A stretch of DNA of 64,000 bases from Hevea brasiliensis (GCF_030052815.1 NC_079501.1:94922017-94986016); one strand, 5' to 3'; positions 35,824 to 49,501 are shown, counted from the stretch's first letter. Numbers and translations: made by a program. The notes: generated by a model not told the origin, from the letters alone.

Positions 35824-37067
35824 TTACATGGCAAGAATCCAACTTTCATCATTTTGAGCATCTTCAAAACATTTAGGTTCAATTTGTGAAACGAAAGCGA
35901 CATTATCAAAATATCTTCTCAATTGTGCTCTAGTCATTATAATCTGAGATGGATCATCAATAATGTCTTCTTGGGGATGATTTCTATGGAATCTCCATTC
36001 TTTAGGTAAATCTACATGTTGGGGCTCATTTACTTGTAATTCTTCTAAATTTGGCATTTCTTCATTGATTTGATTATCATTGGCATTATGAACATCTATT
36101 GTGGTATCTCCTTGAGTTTCTTCATCTTTGTCATCAATTTTTTCTGTTTCTTGACTTGATATTATATTTTCTTTTCTAAATACCTGCTCATTATTATCAT
36201 CACAAACATTTTTCCTTCTGATAGAAGGGTTAGTCTCATCAAACAAAACATGAATAGTTTCCTCAATAACTAAAGTTCTTCTATTGAACACTCTATGGGC
36301 TTTACTCTTTGTTGAATACCCAAGAAAGATTCCTTCATCAGATTTAGCATCAAATTTCTTTAAGTTATCCTTCTTGTTATTTAAAATATAGCACTTACAA
36401 CCAAATGCTTTGAAATATGAGATATTTGGTTTTTTCCTTTCCACAGCTCATAGGGGGTCTTTTTCAAAATTGGTCAAATCAAAATTCTATTCAACACATA
36501 ACAAGATGTATTAACAGCTTCAGCCCAAAAGTACTTTGGCAAATTATTTTCTTTCAGCATAGTTCTAGTCATTTCTTGCAAAGTCCTATTTTTCCTTTCT
36601 ACAACACCATTTTGTTGTGGTGTTCTAGAAGCTAAAAAATTATGGTTGATTCCATATTTATCACAATATCTCTCAAATAAATGATTTTTAAATTCAGTTC
36701 CATGATCACTTCTTATAGATGTGATGCAAAAACCTTTTTCATTTTGAACCATTTTACTAAAAGAGGTGAATTTCTCAAAAGTCTCATCCTTGTGAGCAAG
36801 GAAGAATGTCCATGTATATCTTGAGTAGTCATCAACAATAACTAAAGCATATGTCTTCCCACCAAGACTAGTAGGAGATACAGGTTCAAATAAATCAAGA
36901 TGAAGCAATTCTAATGGCCTAGTAGTAGACACAATATTTTTAGATTTAAAAGATGGTCTAGTATGCTTTTCTAGTGCACATGCTCTGCATTGAAATTCAT
37001 TTTCATAATTAATCTTAGGAAGACCATTAACAAGTTCTTTCTTAGATAGTTTTGAGAGTGTATGCAT
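35824..37067 (-). pseudogene. Copia GAG-pre-integrase and integrase
   Basis: 36474-37067 starts within the pre-integrase zinc region (CRACALEKHTRPSF) and has the catalytic triad: Asp in LLHLDLFEPV, Asp in SDHGTEFKN and Glu in QQNGVVERKN. It stops at VLNRILI. 35824-36444 continues in another segment with FGCKCYILN and FLGYSTKSKAHRVFN, the usual copia integrase C-terminal region, then an acidic linker leading to reverse transcriptase. The break between the two is at about 36445-36473. Confidence 0.88.
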
Positions 37068-37091
37068 GCTTGCATGACCCAGTCTTCTATG

Positions 37092-37510
37092 CTACAAATA
37101 ACTAGAGTTATTAAAAGATACTAGACATGTACCATGATTAGTTTCAAAATTATTCATGTCAAGCAAGTAAACATTATTGGATCTATTGGCGATGAACAAT
37201 GTGTCATTATCTAAGTTATTAATTGTACATAGAGAAGAAGTAAACTTTACCTCAAAACCTTTATCACAAAGTTGGCTTACACTTAGCAAGTTGTATTTTA
37301 ATCTTTCAACAAGCGACACATCTTCAATACAAGGTTTGGTTCCAATTGTGCCATTTCCAATTATTTTTCCTTTCCCTTTATCCCCAAATTTTACATGTCC
37401 TCCATCTTGCATTGTGATTTTTGAAAACTTGTCCTTTTCACCAGTCATGTGCTTTGAACAACCACTATCTATATACTATTTTTCACTTTCCTTCATCCCT
37501 TTGAAATAAA
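37092..37510 (-). pseudogene. Copia aspartic protease region
   Basis: The active-site triplet is in YIDSGCSKHM at about 37450-37475, preceded by a TAG stop where Trp is usual. Downstream are KITMQDGGHVKFGDKGKGKIIG and ERLKYNLLSVSQLCD, standard copia protease landmarks. It follows gag with stops between them. Confidence 0.8.
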
Positions 37511-37558
37511 CCTGAAATTTAATCATTGAGCTTTAGGTACCCAAGCAACTTTGGGTCC

Positions 37559-39035
37559 TTAGGGGTTAGTGACCTTAGGTAAGGTTCCCTTTGGCACCCA
37601 TACCTTCTTTACCTTAAGAAGATCCTTCCTAAGTGCACAAGAACTAATCATATGACCTCTTTTATTGCAATAATAACATGTGATATTGGGCAAAGAGGAT
37701 GTAGATGCTTTAATGAAATAATTATTGTATTTGCCATAGTTCATGAAACCATCAAAACCAATTCCATATTTTTCATTTGAAATTCTTTGGTTTCCAAGAA
37801 GCACATCTAGAGTTTCTTTTCCTTTTGTAAATTTTGCCAAATCATTTGTCAAAGATTCTATTTTAGCTTCAAGAACTTTATTTTTCTCAATGAGCATTTC
37901 ACACGTTTCTTTTGAGATTTTTAACTCTAAATCTAGTTCTTTAAACAAAGCAATTTGTTCTTTGTAAAATTCATTTTCTTTAAACACATTAGACATGGCA
38001 ATATTTTGTGATCTCAATGATTCAATTTCTAAATTCATTTTAGTGCACTTTCTCTTGTAATTTCTATACTCATCATATACTTTAGCAAATGCAAGCTCAA
38101 GTTCTTCTACATTAGGAGATTCATAAGAGTTTACCTCATTGTCACTTTCTTCTTCCTTTTGTGAACTCTCGAATTTCTCTTCAAATGCCATCATGCAAAG
38201 GTGAGCAGTCTCCTTGTCACTTGTTTCATCATTTGAAGATTCTTCACTGTTGCTCCATACTACTTTCATAGCTTTCTTGCTCCTATCTTCTTATCTTCAT
38301 CCTTGTTTGACTTGAGAGCAATGCTTTTCTTCTTCTTTTGCTCATTTTCAACTTCATCTTTCTTATATACCATCTCATGTGCAATGAGAGATCCAATGAG
38401 TTCATCATAGGTGAAAGTTTTAAAATCTTTGGTATCTTAGATAACTGTAGTCTTTGCTTCCCAAGATTTTGGAAGTGATCTAAGAATTTTCTTCAAAGTT
38501 CAGCTTCCTCAAATCTTTTACCAAGTGCTTTGAGAAGATTTACAAGATCGGTAAACCTTGTACTCATATCCGCAATTGATTCTCCTGACTTCATTTCGAA
38601 CAGCTCATAATCTCGGATAAGAAGGTTTGCTTTGGACTCTTTGACGACATCAGTTCCTTCATAAGTGACTTCAAGCTTATCCCAAATTTCCTTGGCAGAT
38701 TGGCATCCTGAAACACGATTGTATTCATTAAGGTTAAGTGAACAATGCAAAATATTAATAGCTTTAGCATTTATAGAAATTTTCTTCCAATCATTGTCAT
38801 CATATTCATCTTCATATTTTGGTACTTTTGTAGTTCCTTGACCATTCTTTTGAGGAATATGTGGACCATTTTTAATAATTCTCCATGCATCAATATCTAC
38901 AGATTGTATGAAATTTCTCATTCTTACTTTCCAAAATGAATAATTAGTGCAATTGAAGAGTGGTGGTCTAGTGATTGAGTAGCCTTCAGCTAGTGGTGCA
39001 GGTATAATGGCAGTATTGCTAGATGAACCAGCCAT
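37559..39035 (-). pseudogene. Copia gag with coiled coil and zinc knuckle
   Basis: The start at 39035 reads MAGSSSNTAI, followed by SITRPPLFNCTNYSFWKVRM, typical of UBN2-type copia gag. The first open part ends at 38493, after the capsid-like core. 37559-38269 is an acidic, heptad-rich region (long coiled coil, about residues 45-150 of this part) ending in the zinc knuckle CYYCNKRGHMISSC. The region between, about 38270-38492, is readable as KTTV...YDELIGSLIAHEM with stops. A large gag with a coiled coil is a Sirevirus trait. Confidence 0.85.
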
Positions 39036-39079
39036 TATGGATCACTCCAAGGTTGTAACACCCTAAGCAAGATAGACAG

Positions 39080-39091
39080 GCTCTGATACCA
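39080..39091 (-). other. Copia primer-binding site (tRNA-iMet)
   Basis: The minus strand reads TGGTATCAGAGC three bases inside the 5' LTR. Confidence 0.92.
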
Positions 39092-39094
39092 ATT

Positions 39095-40463
39095 TGTTGT
39101 CCCAAAATAGTCCAAGAGGGGGGTGAATTGGACTTTAACAATTTTTCGGCCCTTGCTTGTAGCCTAATGAAAATTGTGGCTTTGTTCAACTAGGTGCTCC
39201 TTACTATATAATGACAGTGATATATATTTCAATAAAGTGTCCCTAAATTGCAATTCAAGCTTTAATCAATATTTATAGCAATTTTTAACATAACATGCAT
39301 CACAAGATATTCAACTAGTTTCTCATCATACTCATAAATCCTCAAATATACCAACTCAATCTATTCATTCAACATTCAATGTCATGTATAAAAATTAAAT
39401 TGCATAAAAGTAAAGAGGTTAAAGTTAGAGAGATCAAACACAATGATTTTTATAGTGGTTCGGCTTAACTAGCCTACATCAACTCTCTCAAAGAACCCTC
39501 TTTGAGTCTTCTCTCCACTATTTGCTCTTTTAAAGGCAAGAGACCAAAAGCCCTTTACACTTTTTCAACACCAAGCTTTTACCAAGGTAGCCTGAACCTT
39601 TGACAAGTGCTATCTCAAGCACTCACACTCTCAAGCTTCAATAGTTGCTTGTACAACCTCTCTTAAATGCAATTCAAAGTTTTAGTACTCACTCTCACTT
39701 AATACAAATCAAGCTATAAAGAAGAGATAAGTAGATTTGCCAATGGTAGCTCAAAGACTTTAAAGCTCTTGAATGAAAACAATAAATGAAAAATCAAAGT
39801 TGGAGTTCCAATGTAAGCTTTCATCAAGTGTAAAATGAAGTAAAGAAGGTGTATTTATAGTCCCAAATCATTTTAGTCTGTTTGAAACCTTTTTGGAATG
39901 TTATACACTCTGCACAAGACAAAATAGTCGTTATTTTGTCTTTTTGTGCGAAGTTGAGCAACTTTGATCATTTAGCAAACTAATGAAATTTTGGCAACAG
40001 AGTAAACTAGTTAGTAAACTAATGTTTTAGCAAACTAATTCAACAGTTGCATGTCTCAACTTGTAATATTTAAAAAATCTGATTTAGACCTTAAGAAAAA
40101 TATTTTCCAATAGTAATATCCAAGGTCATGATGAGAGAAAATTTTTAAAAGAAAATTTAATTTTGAGCTCCATTAGACTAAACTTTCATCTATTCTTTTC
40201 ACATAAGTCCTAAAACTCAATTTCTAACTCTATGTCTTTCATACCTTTACCTTGAGTCTTGGTTTACATAATCTTGTCCTTTCTCATCTTGGATTTGTCT
40301 TGAGATGCCTTTGAGTATTCTTCCTCCTTAGATGCAACTTCAAAGATTCTTTATGAATAAGAGAAAGAATCTACACATCACTTTAAAGTTGGGTTAGATA
40401 GATTCTATTTGAATTTTATTATCATCAAAATCAATACTCATTTTGAGCTACACGGGGTCAACA
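39095..40463 (-). repeat. Copia element 5' LTR
   Basis: 1369 bp, the partner of 30022-31392, with the same TGTTG...CAACA ends. Confidence 0.95.
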
Positions 40464-40468
40464 GTCCC

Positions 40469-41820
40469 CTTTTTTGCTCAACTATGACGACAAATCCACA
40501 ACTGGTCGATGAGAGTTGGGAATGCTCACGCCACTGATCAATCATTTGTTTGTATTTTATTTTTATTAATTTATTTTCAATTTAAATTTAAATTTAATAT
40601 TTTATAAATTTAAAAATAATTGCAATACTATTAAATTACTATAGATTTTCATTTTATTTCAGTATTTAAATAAATTATACCATAATAAATTGCATTATTA
40701 AATTCATTAAAAAAAAATAGAAATGTTAATCAATATGTGTATGTTCTAACATTACCTAATTGTAAATAAATAGTTTTATTAAATTGATATTACGAATTAA
40801 ATAACAAAAAATAGGCTTTTTATAAATATAATTTTTTAGATTTATTTATATATAAATAGAATTTGTTTCATCTAGTGCATGCAAGTTAATTAGGGTAAAT
40901 TAATTATTTTTCAATTTTATATTATATAATAATTAATAATTATGTCTTTATATTTTAAAAAATATATTAAAATATTCATAAATTTCGATGAATAATTAAT
41001 GCATTTTAATTCTCCAATAATTTGAAAATAATAAAAATTATTATTATTATAATTATTTTAATATGTTCTTCAAATGATTCCCATATGATCAATATGGTCA
41101 AAATGTAGTACACTAGTGTAAGCTTCCTAGCAAAGATGTTTTTACAAATTATAAAAATAAATATTATGTTTTAATAAAATTTCAATTATTCATATAAACA
41201 TAAGAAAATCTAATTAATTGATATCATGATCATTTATATAGGATGTGTTTCATATGTCCTTTCTTTTCTTTTTTATATTCTAATCTATCCTAAATGTATG
41301 ATAAAATTCACATATAAAATAATCCATATATTTCTTTTATATATGATAAATAAGATTTAGGCTCTATGGAAACGTCTTAATGGGACGTCAATAGCTATTA
41401 GCAATTTCAAATTCAGGGAATGTTTAGTATTGCTGTTAAAACTGCTGTTGATAATTAGTTAGAGAGTATTAAAAAATAATTTAAAATTAAATTTAATAAA
41501 TTTTAATCACAAAAATATTAAAATAAAAAGTAATTTTTTTAAATTGTTTATTTTAATAGTATCTAAAATAATATTTTTTTCCTTCAAAAGTAATTCTGCC
41601 TTTACACCTTTAATGTCAAATAAATACTTAGTTTTAAAAGATTGTAGAGTATTTTCAATGTATATAAAAACAGTGCTCTCTCTCTCACAAAATATAAGTC
41701 CTCCTTATAATATAGTGGATTTTAAATAATTATAAGAGATAATATATATGTATTGAGCGCATTTAATAATCTCCCCTTAGTTTTAACTTAGTAGTTTGAT
41801 TCTCAAATCGGGCCAAAATG

Positions 41821-41863
<43 letters not shown>

Positions 41864-42048
41864 GAAAGAATTTTAGCAATTATTAGCAATTATTATCTCC
41901 TATGCCGTTCACGAGAGGTACAGGAACTGGATATTGATCCGCAAAAGAAAATCAAACGCAGCTCTGGCATCATTTGTATTTATTGAGAAAAATTCGCAGT
42001 TGCCTTACTTGTGGCCATCGTCTCGTGATGTTGACCTCCTGATTCATT
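40469..42048. other. Upstream region of peroxidase 2, no gene seen
   Basis: Colinear with 3891-5886, lacking about 330 bp that unit 1 has at 4411-4745 (junction near 40988). It contains an ATA trinucleotide microsatellite at 41818-41863, longer than in unit 1. No coding content seen. Confidence 0.6.
41818..41863. repeat. (ATA)n microsatellite
   Basis: About 15 trinucleotide units, roughly 250 bp before the peroxidase ATG. Unit 1 has about 9 at 5684-5709. Confidence 0.9.
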
Positions 42049-42056
42049 TATAAACA
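42049..42056 (+). promoter_or_regulatory. TATA box of peroxidase 2
   Basis: TATAAACA, one base different from the unit 1 box, 63 bases before the ATG. Confidence 0.6.
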
Positions 42057-42111
42057 CTCACTATCATCGGACACCCACCAACTAAAACTAAAACCTAGCA
42101 AAACCCAAGAT

Positions 42112-43352
42112 ATGGAGAGATGCACTTGTTCTTCTTCAAGCCAAATTACACACATTATTATATTAATGTGCGTCTTTGTTGTTATGTCTGCGACCTTGGT
42201 GCATGGCCAAGGCACTCGTGTTGGTTTCTATGCTACTACATGTCCTAGAGCTGAATCCATTGTAAGCTCAACTGTTGCAACACATTTTCGATCTAACACT
42301 GCAATTGCTCCTGCTTTGCTGAGGATGCATTTCCATGATTGCTTTGTTCGAGGTTGCGATGCTTCTGTCCTTATTGATGGTTCCAATACTGAGAAAACTG
42401 CCCCACCAAATCTTGGGTTGAGAGGCTATGAAGTTATTGACGATGCCAAGACTCAGCTTGAAGCTGCATGTCCTGGAATTGTTTCTTGCGCTGATATTCT
42501 TGCACTTGCAGCCCGTGAATCTGTTGTTCTGGTAATCATCACATCTAATTAATCATGATGTTGCAATTCATCAGGACATTCAAACTATAAATGCTTATTT
42601 TAGCAGAGTTATAGATCAATTTCTATATATATACATATGCTTATTGCTAAAGGTAGCTTCTTCAAATTTCATGCAGACTGGTGGACGAAGTTGGCTGGTG
42701 CCTACCGGACGTAGAGACGGCCGGGTGTCATTGGCATCCGAAACAACTGATTTGCCTGGCTTCAGAGAATCCATTGATTCCCAAAAGCAAAAGTTCTCTG
42801 CCAAGGGTCTTAACACACAAGATCTTGTCGTACTTGTTGGTAAGCTTTAACATTATAATATGTCCTTCCTATATTCTGCTATGGTTATGTACGCGCTTGA
42901 TTCAGTTATATAACACTTGTCTTCTTCTATATACAGGAGGACACACCATAGGAACTACAGCTTGCCAGTTCTTTAGTTACAGATTATACAACTTCAATGG
43001 CACCGCAAGTTCTGATCCTTCCATTAATGCTTCGTTCCTCCCTCAACTACAAGCACTGTGTCCACAGAACGGGGATGGGACAAAGCGAGTTGCTTTTGAT
43101 ACAGGTAGTGAAAACAGATTTGATGCATCTTTCTTCGCCAACCTGAGAAATGGGCGAGGAATACTTGAGTCTGATCAGAAATTGTGGACTGATGCTTCGA
43201 CGAGAGCAGTTGTTCAACGTTTCCTGGGTATTACTGGTTTGGCTGCATTCAATGTTGAGTTTGGAAGATCCATGGTTAAGATGAGTAACACTGGAGTGAA
43301 GACAGGCACTGATGGTGAAATTAGGAAGATATGTTCTGCAATAAACTCATGA
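42112..43352 (+). CDS. Class III (secretory) peroxidase, peroxidase N1-like, copy 2
   Basis: Exons 42112-42531, 42677-42839 and 42937-43352 match copy 1 in length and splice sites; the product has 332 residues. Arg71, His75, proximal His197 and all eight disulfide cysteines are kept. By eye there are 14 substitutions against copy 1: three at residues 4-6 of the signal peptide (two add Cys), then A61S, P63T, E122G, D136E, S160A, T170R, A223S, D262A, D266N, I287V and M330I. Copy 2 has the family-typical Gly at 122, so copy 1 carries the change there. D136E alters the usual AARDSV motif. Intact; probably a secreted haem peroxidase with the same or overlapping role. Confidence 0.95.
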
Positions 43353-45430
43353 TACTGCCAAGAATTTCCCATGCCCGAAAGAAAAAACTTATCTAAATCT
43401 AGTTCTCAAAATAGAGATATAAATATATGAATTTTATCTTGTATATTGTATTTTAAATTTAAGATAGACTTGGTCTAAGCAGAACTTTCCATATGGGGAA
43501 TACATATCTTCTATTGAAAGTGTGAAGTAATCTATCTTTTATCTTGTAAAAGAATAATGATATGATTTATTACGTAGGGATGAATATTGATGTATTTAGC
43601 TTAAGTTGATAATGAAATGATAATGTGTGTGTGTGTGAATCTTAATAAATTTGAGTATTTATTACATATACTTTAATGATTTTACAAAAATTTTGATATA
43701 AATATTTAATATAATATATTTAATATAATAATTATTAAATTTATTTTCGTAGGAAATCCAACTTATATTAGATGTGGACTTTATCAATATCCAAGAGCCA
43801 AAAATACAAAAAAAAATTATTATTATTTGGTGGAAAAAAGGTTAGCATGTCACCAAAATTTTCAAAAGTTAAGCATACTTTGAGGGTCAAGTTGAAGAAA
43901 GGAACAAGAATAATTAGATAAGGTGCGTTTCATCGATCCTTTCTATTAATTGATTAATGCAAGCATCAAGAGAAGCTTCTACCCATAATTGATTTAGCTT
44001 TTCCTTAATTAATCTTTGAAAATGAATATAGTAGATTTTATATATTCAATCATTATAAATTAATGTCTTTATTTTTTTATTATTTATTTTTTAACATTTT
44101 ATTTTAATTATATGTGATTTATGTGTTGAAAAACTTGTTGATTTGCTTGTTTGATCTCCATGATTAATGGGTATATTTAATATTTGAATCCAATTGTTAT
44201 CTCTTTAAAACTGTGTGAATATCATCCCCTCTTCTACCTTAAAAATACTTTGTTTTCTAAGAGTTTATCTTAGCTTATAAGCTGATCAAAACTGATTTAT
44301 TTGTTTAAAACATTTTTATAGCTTATAAGCTAAAAAAATAAAATGAAGGAGATGAGCTTTTCATTTTAATGTTTATAAGCTGGGTATTTACAAGTTAGTT
44401 TGACAAAATATTTTACTGTGTTGTCCTTATTTAAGTTTATAATTTCATTATGGCCCTGTTCAATGATAGCTTTTAAATTAATGTTTAGTATTTTGACCCA
44501 AATTATCACACTACTTCTTTTATTTATGCTATTTGGTAGTATAGAATTTATATTAGTGTTTGGATATTGAGGAAATGGTTTATGAAATGTTACTCCTCCT
44601 ACTTTTTAAAGGTTAATAGAGTGTTTTGACTATTAAGAAAAGTATTATTTTTATATTTAACTATTAATTTAACTGTTATTTTAATGGATACTTTTGCTTT
44701 AAATAGCTAACTATTAACAATTAACAGCTATTAAAACAGTTGATAATTACTAGAACAGTTAATAGCTACTACAATAGTTAATATCATTGAACATACCATA
44801 TACATTCTTATTGCATTTATTCTCATATTGATATTAAAAAATTTATTTTCCAGCAATAATTTAAATAAATTATTTACATTAATTTTAATGAATTTAAAAA
44901 TTTTTTTATTAAATTTAATAAAATATTGGCTATAAAATATTTGTTTTATTTAATTTGAAATTAAATGATACTTTAATATTATTGAAATATATTTTGATAA
45001 TATTATAATAAAATATCGAGTTAATATACTTTATTATTTGAGAAAATAATTTAGTACTTTTTTAGTTATTTTAATAACAAATATATTTATAAATTATTTT
45101 TTTATTATGAAACATGTCAACTACTTATCAACTGCTTATAAATATTTTAACTAAACACGTAATTGTTTAAAATTTTAAATATTTATAAGTTTAAATTAAC
45201 TTATAAGTACCTAACCAAATACCCTCCAAATTCAAAATATTGTATCATGTATGCTTCTTTTGCATATAATTAGCAAATATTTGGATATCTTTGAATATAT
45301 TTAATCCAATTAAATCATATTAGAACAAGTTTGGATATTAATAGTATAGTTAAATTTAAGACAAATTAAATTTAGAAAAATAATACATGTGAAAAATTTT
45401 AGCTATCTATTGAGTACCAAATACTTTATA

Positions 45431-45484
<54 letters not shown>

Positions 45485-45858
45485 TATAAATTTTTTTATA
45501 AAAATATTTATAAATTTTTATATATTATATTTTAAATAAATAAATTTTAAATATTTAATTAAATCATTAAATTTTAAAATATACATTATTAATAAAAATA
45601 TATTAAATTAAATGATTTTGAATACCACTTTGGAATAATTTAAAATAAATTTTAATTAAATTTAGAAAATATTTAAATATTAAAATTATTAAAAAAATTA
45701 GATTTGAAATATCATAAGGTGTATATGTAGTGGAAAAGGTGAGCATCTCGCCTAATTTCTGAAAGGTTATGCATAATTTGAGGATGTAGTTGAAAAAAGG
45801 ACAAAGTATAATAAGATAAGATGCGATTAGTCAATTTTATTAATTAATTATAATTATA
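43353..45858. other. Downstream flank of peroxidase 2, no gene seen
   Basis: Colinear with 7190-8353 and 21346-22853. At about 44081-44100 it preserves the uninterrupted gypsy-1 target. An (AT)n run is at about 45431-45478, inside a stretch of about 300 bp not obvious in unit 1. Confidence 0.6.
44261..45227. repeat. Decayed MITE-like inverted-repeat element, unit 2
   Basis: Same place and ends as 21518-22487. The right edge, reversed, reads GGGTATTTGGTTAGGTACTT. Confidence 0.4.
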
Positions 45859-45863
45859 ATTAA

Positions 45864-47976
45864 TGAAGGAGCGGAAACATGAAAAATACAAGTTTAGATC
45901 ATTGAAATTCAAAATTTTTCATCTAGGATCACATACATAATGCAAGATTCATTTTTATCTATTTGATTTCAATGATAAACAGCATATTAAAACTCTTTTA
46001 ATATATTTTTGGATCTACATTTGCCATTTAAGATTTTAGAATTAATCAGATTAATTATTAGAACCTTAGATTAGATCAAGAACAAGTGCACTAACCTCTT
46101 GATGCACTGCAGTATGTTTGGCACCTTTGGGATGCGTCTTTAGGACACCAGATGTTGTCCCTCTAGCTTGTCCACACCAAGATCACCTATGACAGCCCTT
46201 GAACAGCTTCTAAAGCTTTTTCTATGAATTAGAAAATCAAGTTTTGCCTTTTGAGATATTACAGATGTAAACAGAACACTAGAAATAATTTATAGTATTT
46301 TTAATTCAAGAGATTGTTTACTAATCTCTTTGAATTGATGAGAGAAGAAGAAGAAGAAAAGGGGGAGGCTTCTTGGGTGGCAGCACCAAAGAGAGTAGCA
46401 GCCATGTTATTATTTTCTTTCATAACAACACATTATATAGCTAGATCATCACTTAAAACCCTTGCCACATGTCACCCTCTGATTGGTTCTAGGTTTAATT
46501 AACCCGATCACATTGAGCCAAGTGTCAAACCTATATTTAATATTGACTTTGATCATCTTACATAATTAAAAGACATTTGGCAAGCTTATGTGTAGTGCCA
46601 CGTATCACCATCTTATGGTGCCACATGTCACCCTGTGAAATGACCAAAATACCCATGTGTCTTAATTTTGAGTTCTCAACTCAAAATAATTATTTCTCTT
46701 CTTCTAATCAATTTATATCAAATATAAATTAATTAATTAATCTTTATTAATTAATTTCTCATTAATTAAATTCATATTTAAACACTTTAAATATAAATTT
46801 AACTTATACTATACATCCAATAACCTAGATTTGGTTTCAAGCCATGCTGGGGACTTTGCAATCTAATTGCAAACCAAACCTATTTAATTAATCAATTAAA
46901 CTCTTTAATTAATTAATTAAATCATATTTAATTTGGTGATTACTTGTATATGTGTGTGACTTACTAGGCTCATCACTAATTGGCAATGAGACATGATATC
47001 AACTCTTAATATCATCAGAACTCTTTCTTACCATAAATGATTTCTCTAAATCATTTTATGCACTTCATAGACCATGGTTAACACCTAGCATAGCATGCCA
47101 TGGCCACCCAATTAGTAACAAGGTTTACCTTAAATGAACCTATAATCATATGTTACCATGCACTAGAATCTCTCTGTTATAAAATCCCAATTCAAGCTAG
47201 AGTCATGGTTTATGTCAAACCCCATTTGCTATGAATATTATGTTCTCTTTTAATTCCAGTTCTTGATTAAAAAGATTTTTCTCATCAGAAACTCTTTTCT
47301 GATTAAATCTATCTGTTCTGGCCAGGAACTTGAAACATCAAGAACAATTAAATGAACATAGGATTTTATCCCTATTTACTTAGAGGAACAGATTCCATCT
47401 TGATCAACACCTACCTCTATATATAACTAGTAGGAGCCAACACATGCCCATATACCCATACACAGTACAAGTATGAAAGCAGTATCAAACTCAAACCACC
47501 TATATACAAGATAACTGTGCTATCTCAAGTCTAAAGATTATATGCACTGATATGATTTATGACAATGCATTGACAAGAGTAAACTCCATGTGCTTGTCAT
47601 AAGTGTCACTGGTTCGACCTACTTATCATGTATAAGTGCCTATCATGTTTGTTATATGGCATGAGACTCACCATTCCATCTTATTTACATCTCATATAAA
47701 TAACTTGGGAACAAGCATGATTACAATCTTTCTGGACAAGTCATGTCCTTATTGTGAAGTATCCTCGATTGTGAACCTATTTATGATACTTTGTACTAGA
47801 AATACTGTCACTCATATTCTTAACAACTTAAGAATAGAATTTCTAACAAAATATCAATGGACCTTTTCTATTACACATAAATATATTATGTAAACGGAAA
47901 AGTGAAAATGCATTTTATTAATAAAATATGTACAAGAAACATACTAAATGATATGCTCTAGGGCATACTACTAACA
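45864..47976. mobile_element. Solo LTR, probably copia-type
   Basis: 2113 bp from TGAAGGAGCGG to CTACTAACA, with flanks ATTAA (45859-45863) and ACTAA (47977-47981). Unit 1 has the uninterrupted site near 22853. The reverse strand starts TGTTAGTAGTATGCCCTAGAGC, which resembles a widespread plant LTR start. There are no internal genes. A short frame at 47636-47893 has no recognisable content. Confidence 0.7.
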
Positions 47977-47981
47977 ACTAA

Positions 47982-49012
47982 TGCAATTCAAACATGTCTT
48001 TTTTTTTTTGTTTCTTTTGGGTTGAAAAGTCAGAAAGATAAAACACTCTCTGTTTCTTTCGTTTCTGTCCAATTGGGTTTTGTATTATTCTTCTAGTTAG
48101 ACCTGGCTATCGATTTGGTCTGGACCATGGTTTTGAAAATCAAACCTATCCAATTGGTCGAACTATAAAAATTTTAAATCAATTCATTAAACGGTTTGAT
48201 TTATCTTCAAAACTCACATATCACCCAAACCAAGAAAAATCCAGCAGGTCGGCCAGGTACCCATCGATTTGTGGATTTAATGGGTCAAGCGGGTCTTCAT
48301 TATTATTTTTTCATTTTATTCTTTTATTTTTAAGTTGTTATTATGTTATGGTGACTTATATTGAACATTGTTTATATGGATAATTATATTATATTTAATT
48401 TTTTAATTAAATATGATGTATAACATGATTTGTGGATATTTATATTGAATATGGTCATTTGTATTAAATTGATAATATTATTACACATAATTTTATGTTG
48501 TGGTTCGGTTCAACCTCGGTTCAATTCTGAAAGAATCTTAAACTCTTAACTCTCTATTTTCACTGATTTTTAAACCAAGTTATGTCTAAAAATCACGGTT
48601 AATCATGGTTTGGACTCATTTTAAATTAAAAATAAAAAATTTTAATTCTTTGATTTAAAGAGACTATATGGTGGACGTAATATTTTCAAATATAGAAGAT
48701 CTAATTTCAACTCTCCAAAGAGATTAAATCAATTTGTAGGATTTTCTTTTGTTTTTACTTTATTTTAATTTAATTTAAGTTAGATTTAAATTTAATTTGG
48801 ATTTAAATTTAATTTGATTTTGATTAAATTTCATAACTAATTTTAAAAAAAAATTAAGATTGATAAGAAATCATATTGAATTATATTATATCAATCATTT
48901 TTATTTCAATTTAAGATTAAATGTTGTTAAATTGATTCCAATTTCTTTTATTTAATTTTAATTTCATATTAGATCATTGTAATTATAAATCAGAACCAAA
49001 CCATTGGCAAGG
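47982..49012. other. Unit 2 right end, no gene seen
   Basis: Colinear with the right end of unit 1 (22860-23379, 27250-27654, 28823-28932). AT-rich, with no gene. It preserves uninterrupted sites for both solo LTRs of unit 1. Confidence 0.6.
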
Positions 49013-49111
49013 TGGACTTCGGAGTGTGCATGGTTCTTAAGGATATCTATCTAGTATCAAACCAAAATTAAATAAAAAAAATTAATTTTATACATACATT
49101 TTTTATTTTTT

Positions 49112-49148
<37 letters not shown>

Positions 49149-49501
49149 TATAATTATATATATTTACATGCAATTCAGATTGTTATCTTTTATTTTCCTT
49201 TATATTTTTTTAATAATTTTAGTTATATTTATATTAAATCACTTTATAATAATTAATTATAAGTGTACTACTATATGTTTAATCTTTAATTATATATATA
49301 CTTCATATTTAAATATCATACTATTAAAAATAGCTAACATATATATTTTAATATCAATCTCTAAACTTAAATGATAATTTAAATAATAAATATGACTTTT
49401 TATGACAATAATTGTATATAAAATTATTTTCAAAAATCAAAATTTAAATTAAAACTATACCGAATTGGTTAAAAGAAATCACAGTTTCATATGGGAGGGT
49501 T

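Larger units (their letters stand above)
30022..40463 (-). mobile_element. Ty1/copia Sirevirus-like retrotransposon with an extra ORF
   Basis: 10,442 bp from TGTTGTCCC to GGGTCAACA, flanked by ATCCC (30017-30021) and GTCCC (40464-40468), a 5-bp duplication with one change. Unit 1 shows the uninterrupted site near 3885-3895. Minus-strand order is LTR, tRNA-iMet primer site, gag, protease, integrase, reverse transcriptase, RNase H, extra ORF, polypurine tract, LTR. Integrase before reverse transcriptase is the copia order. The long coiled-coil gag and an ORF after pol suggest the SIRE/Maximus lineage. By eye the two LTRs differ at roughly 45-50 of 1370 positions. Confidence 0.92.
28933..49012 (+). 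repeat. Tandem segmental duplication, unit 2
   Basis: Starts after the GGTGGACTT junction and ends at the repeat of the unit start near 49013. Without the copia element and one solo LTR it is about 7.5 kb. It lacks the CACTA element and about 330 bp upstream of the peroxidase. Edges are approximate. Confidence 0.85.

Noticed and set aside
42681..43352. 223-codon frame across the second intron of peroxidase 2
   Set aside because: The first part is in the wrong frame for exon 2 and only exon 3 is real. The spliced model matches copy 1 and the family.
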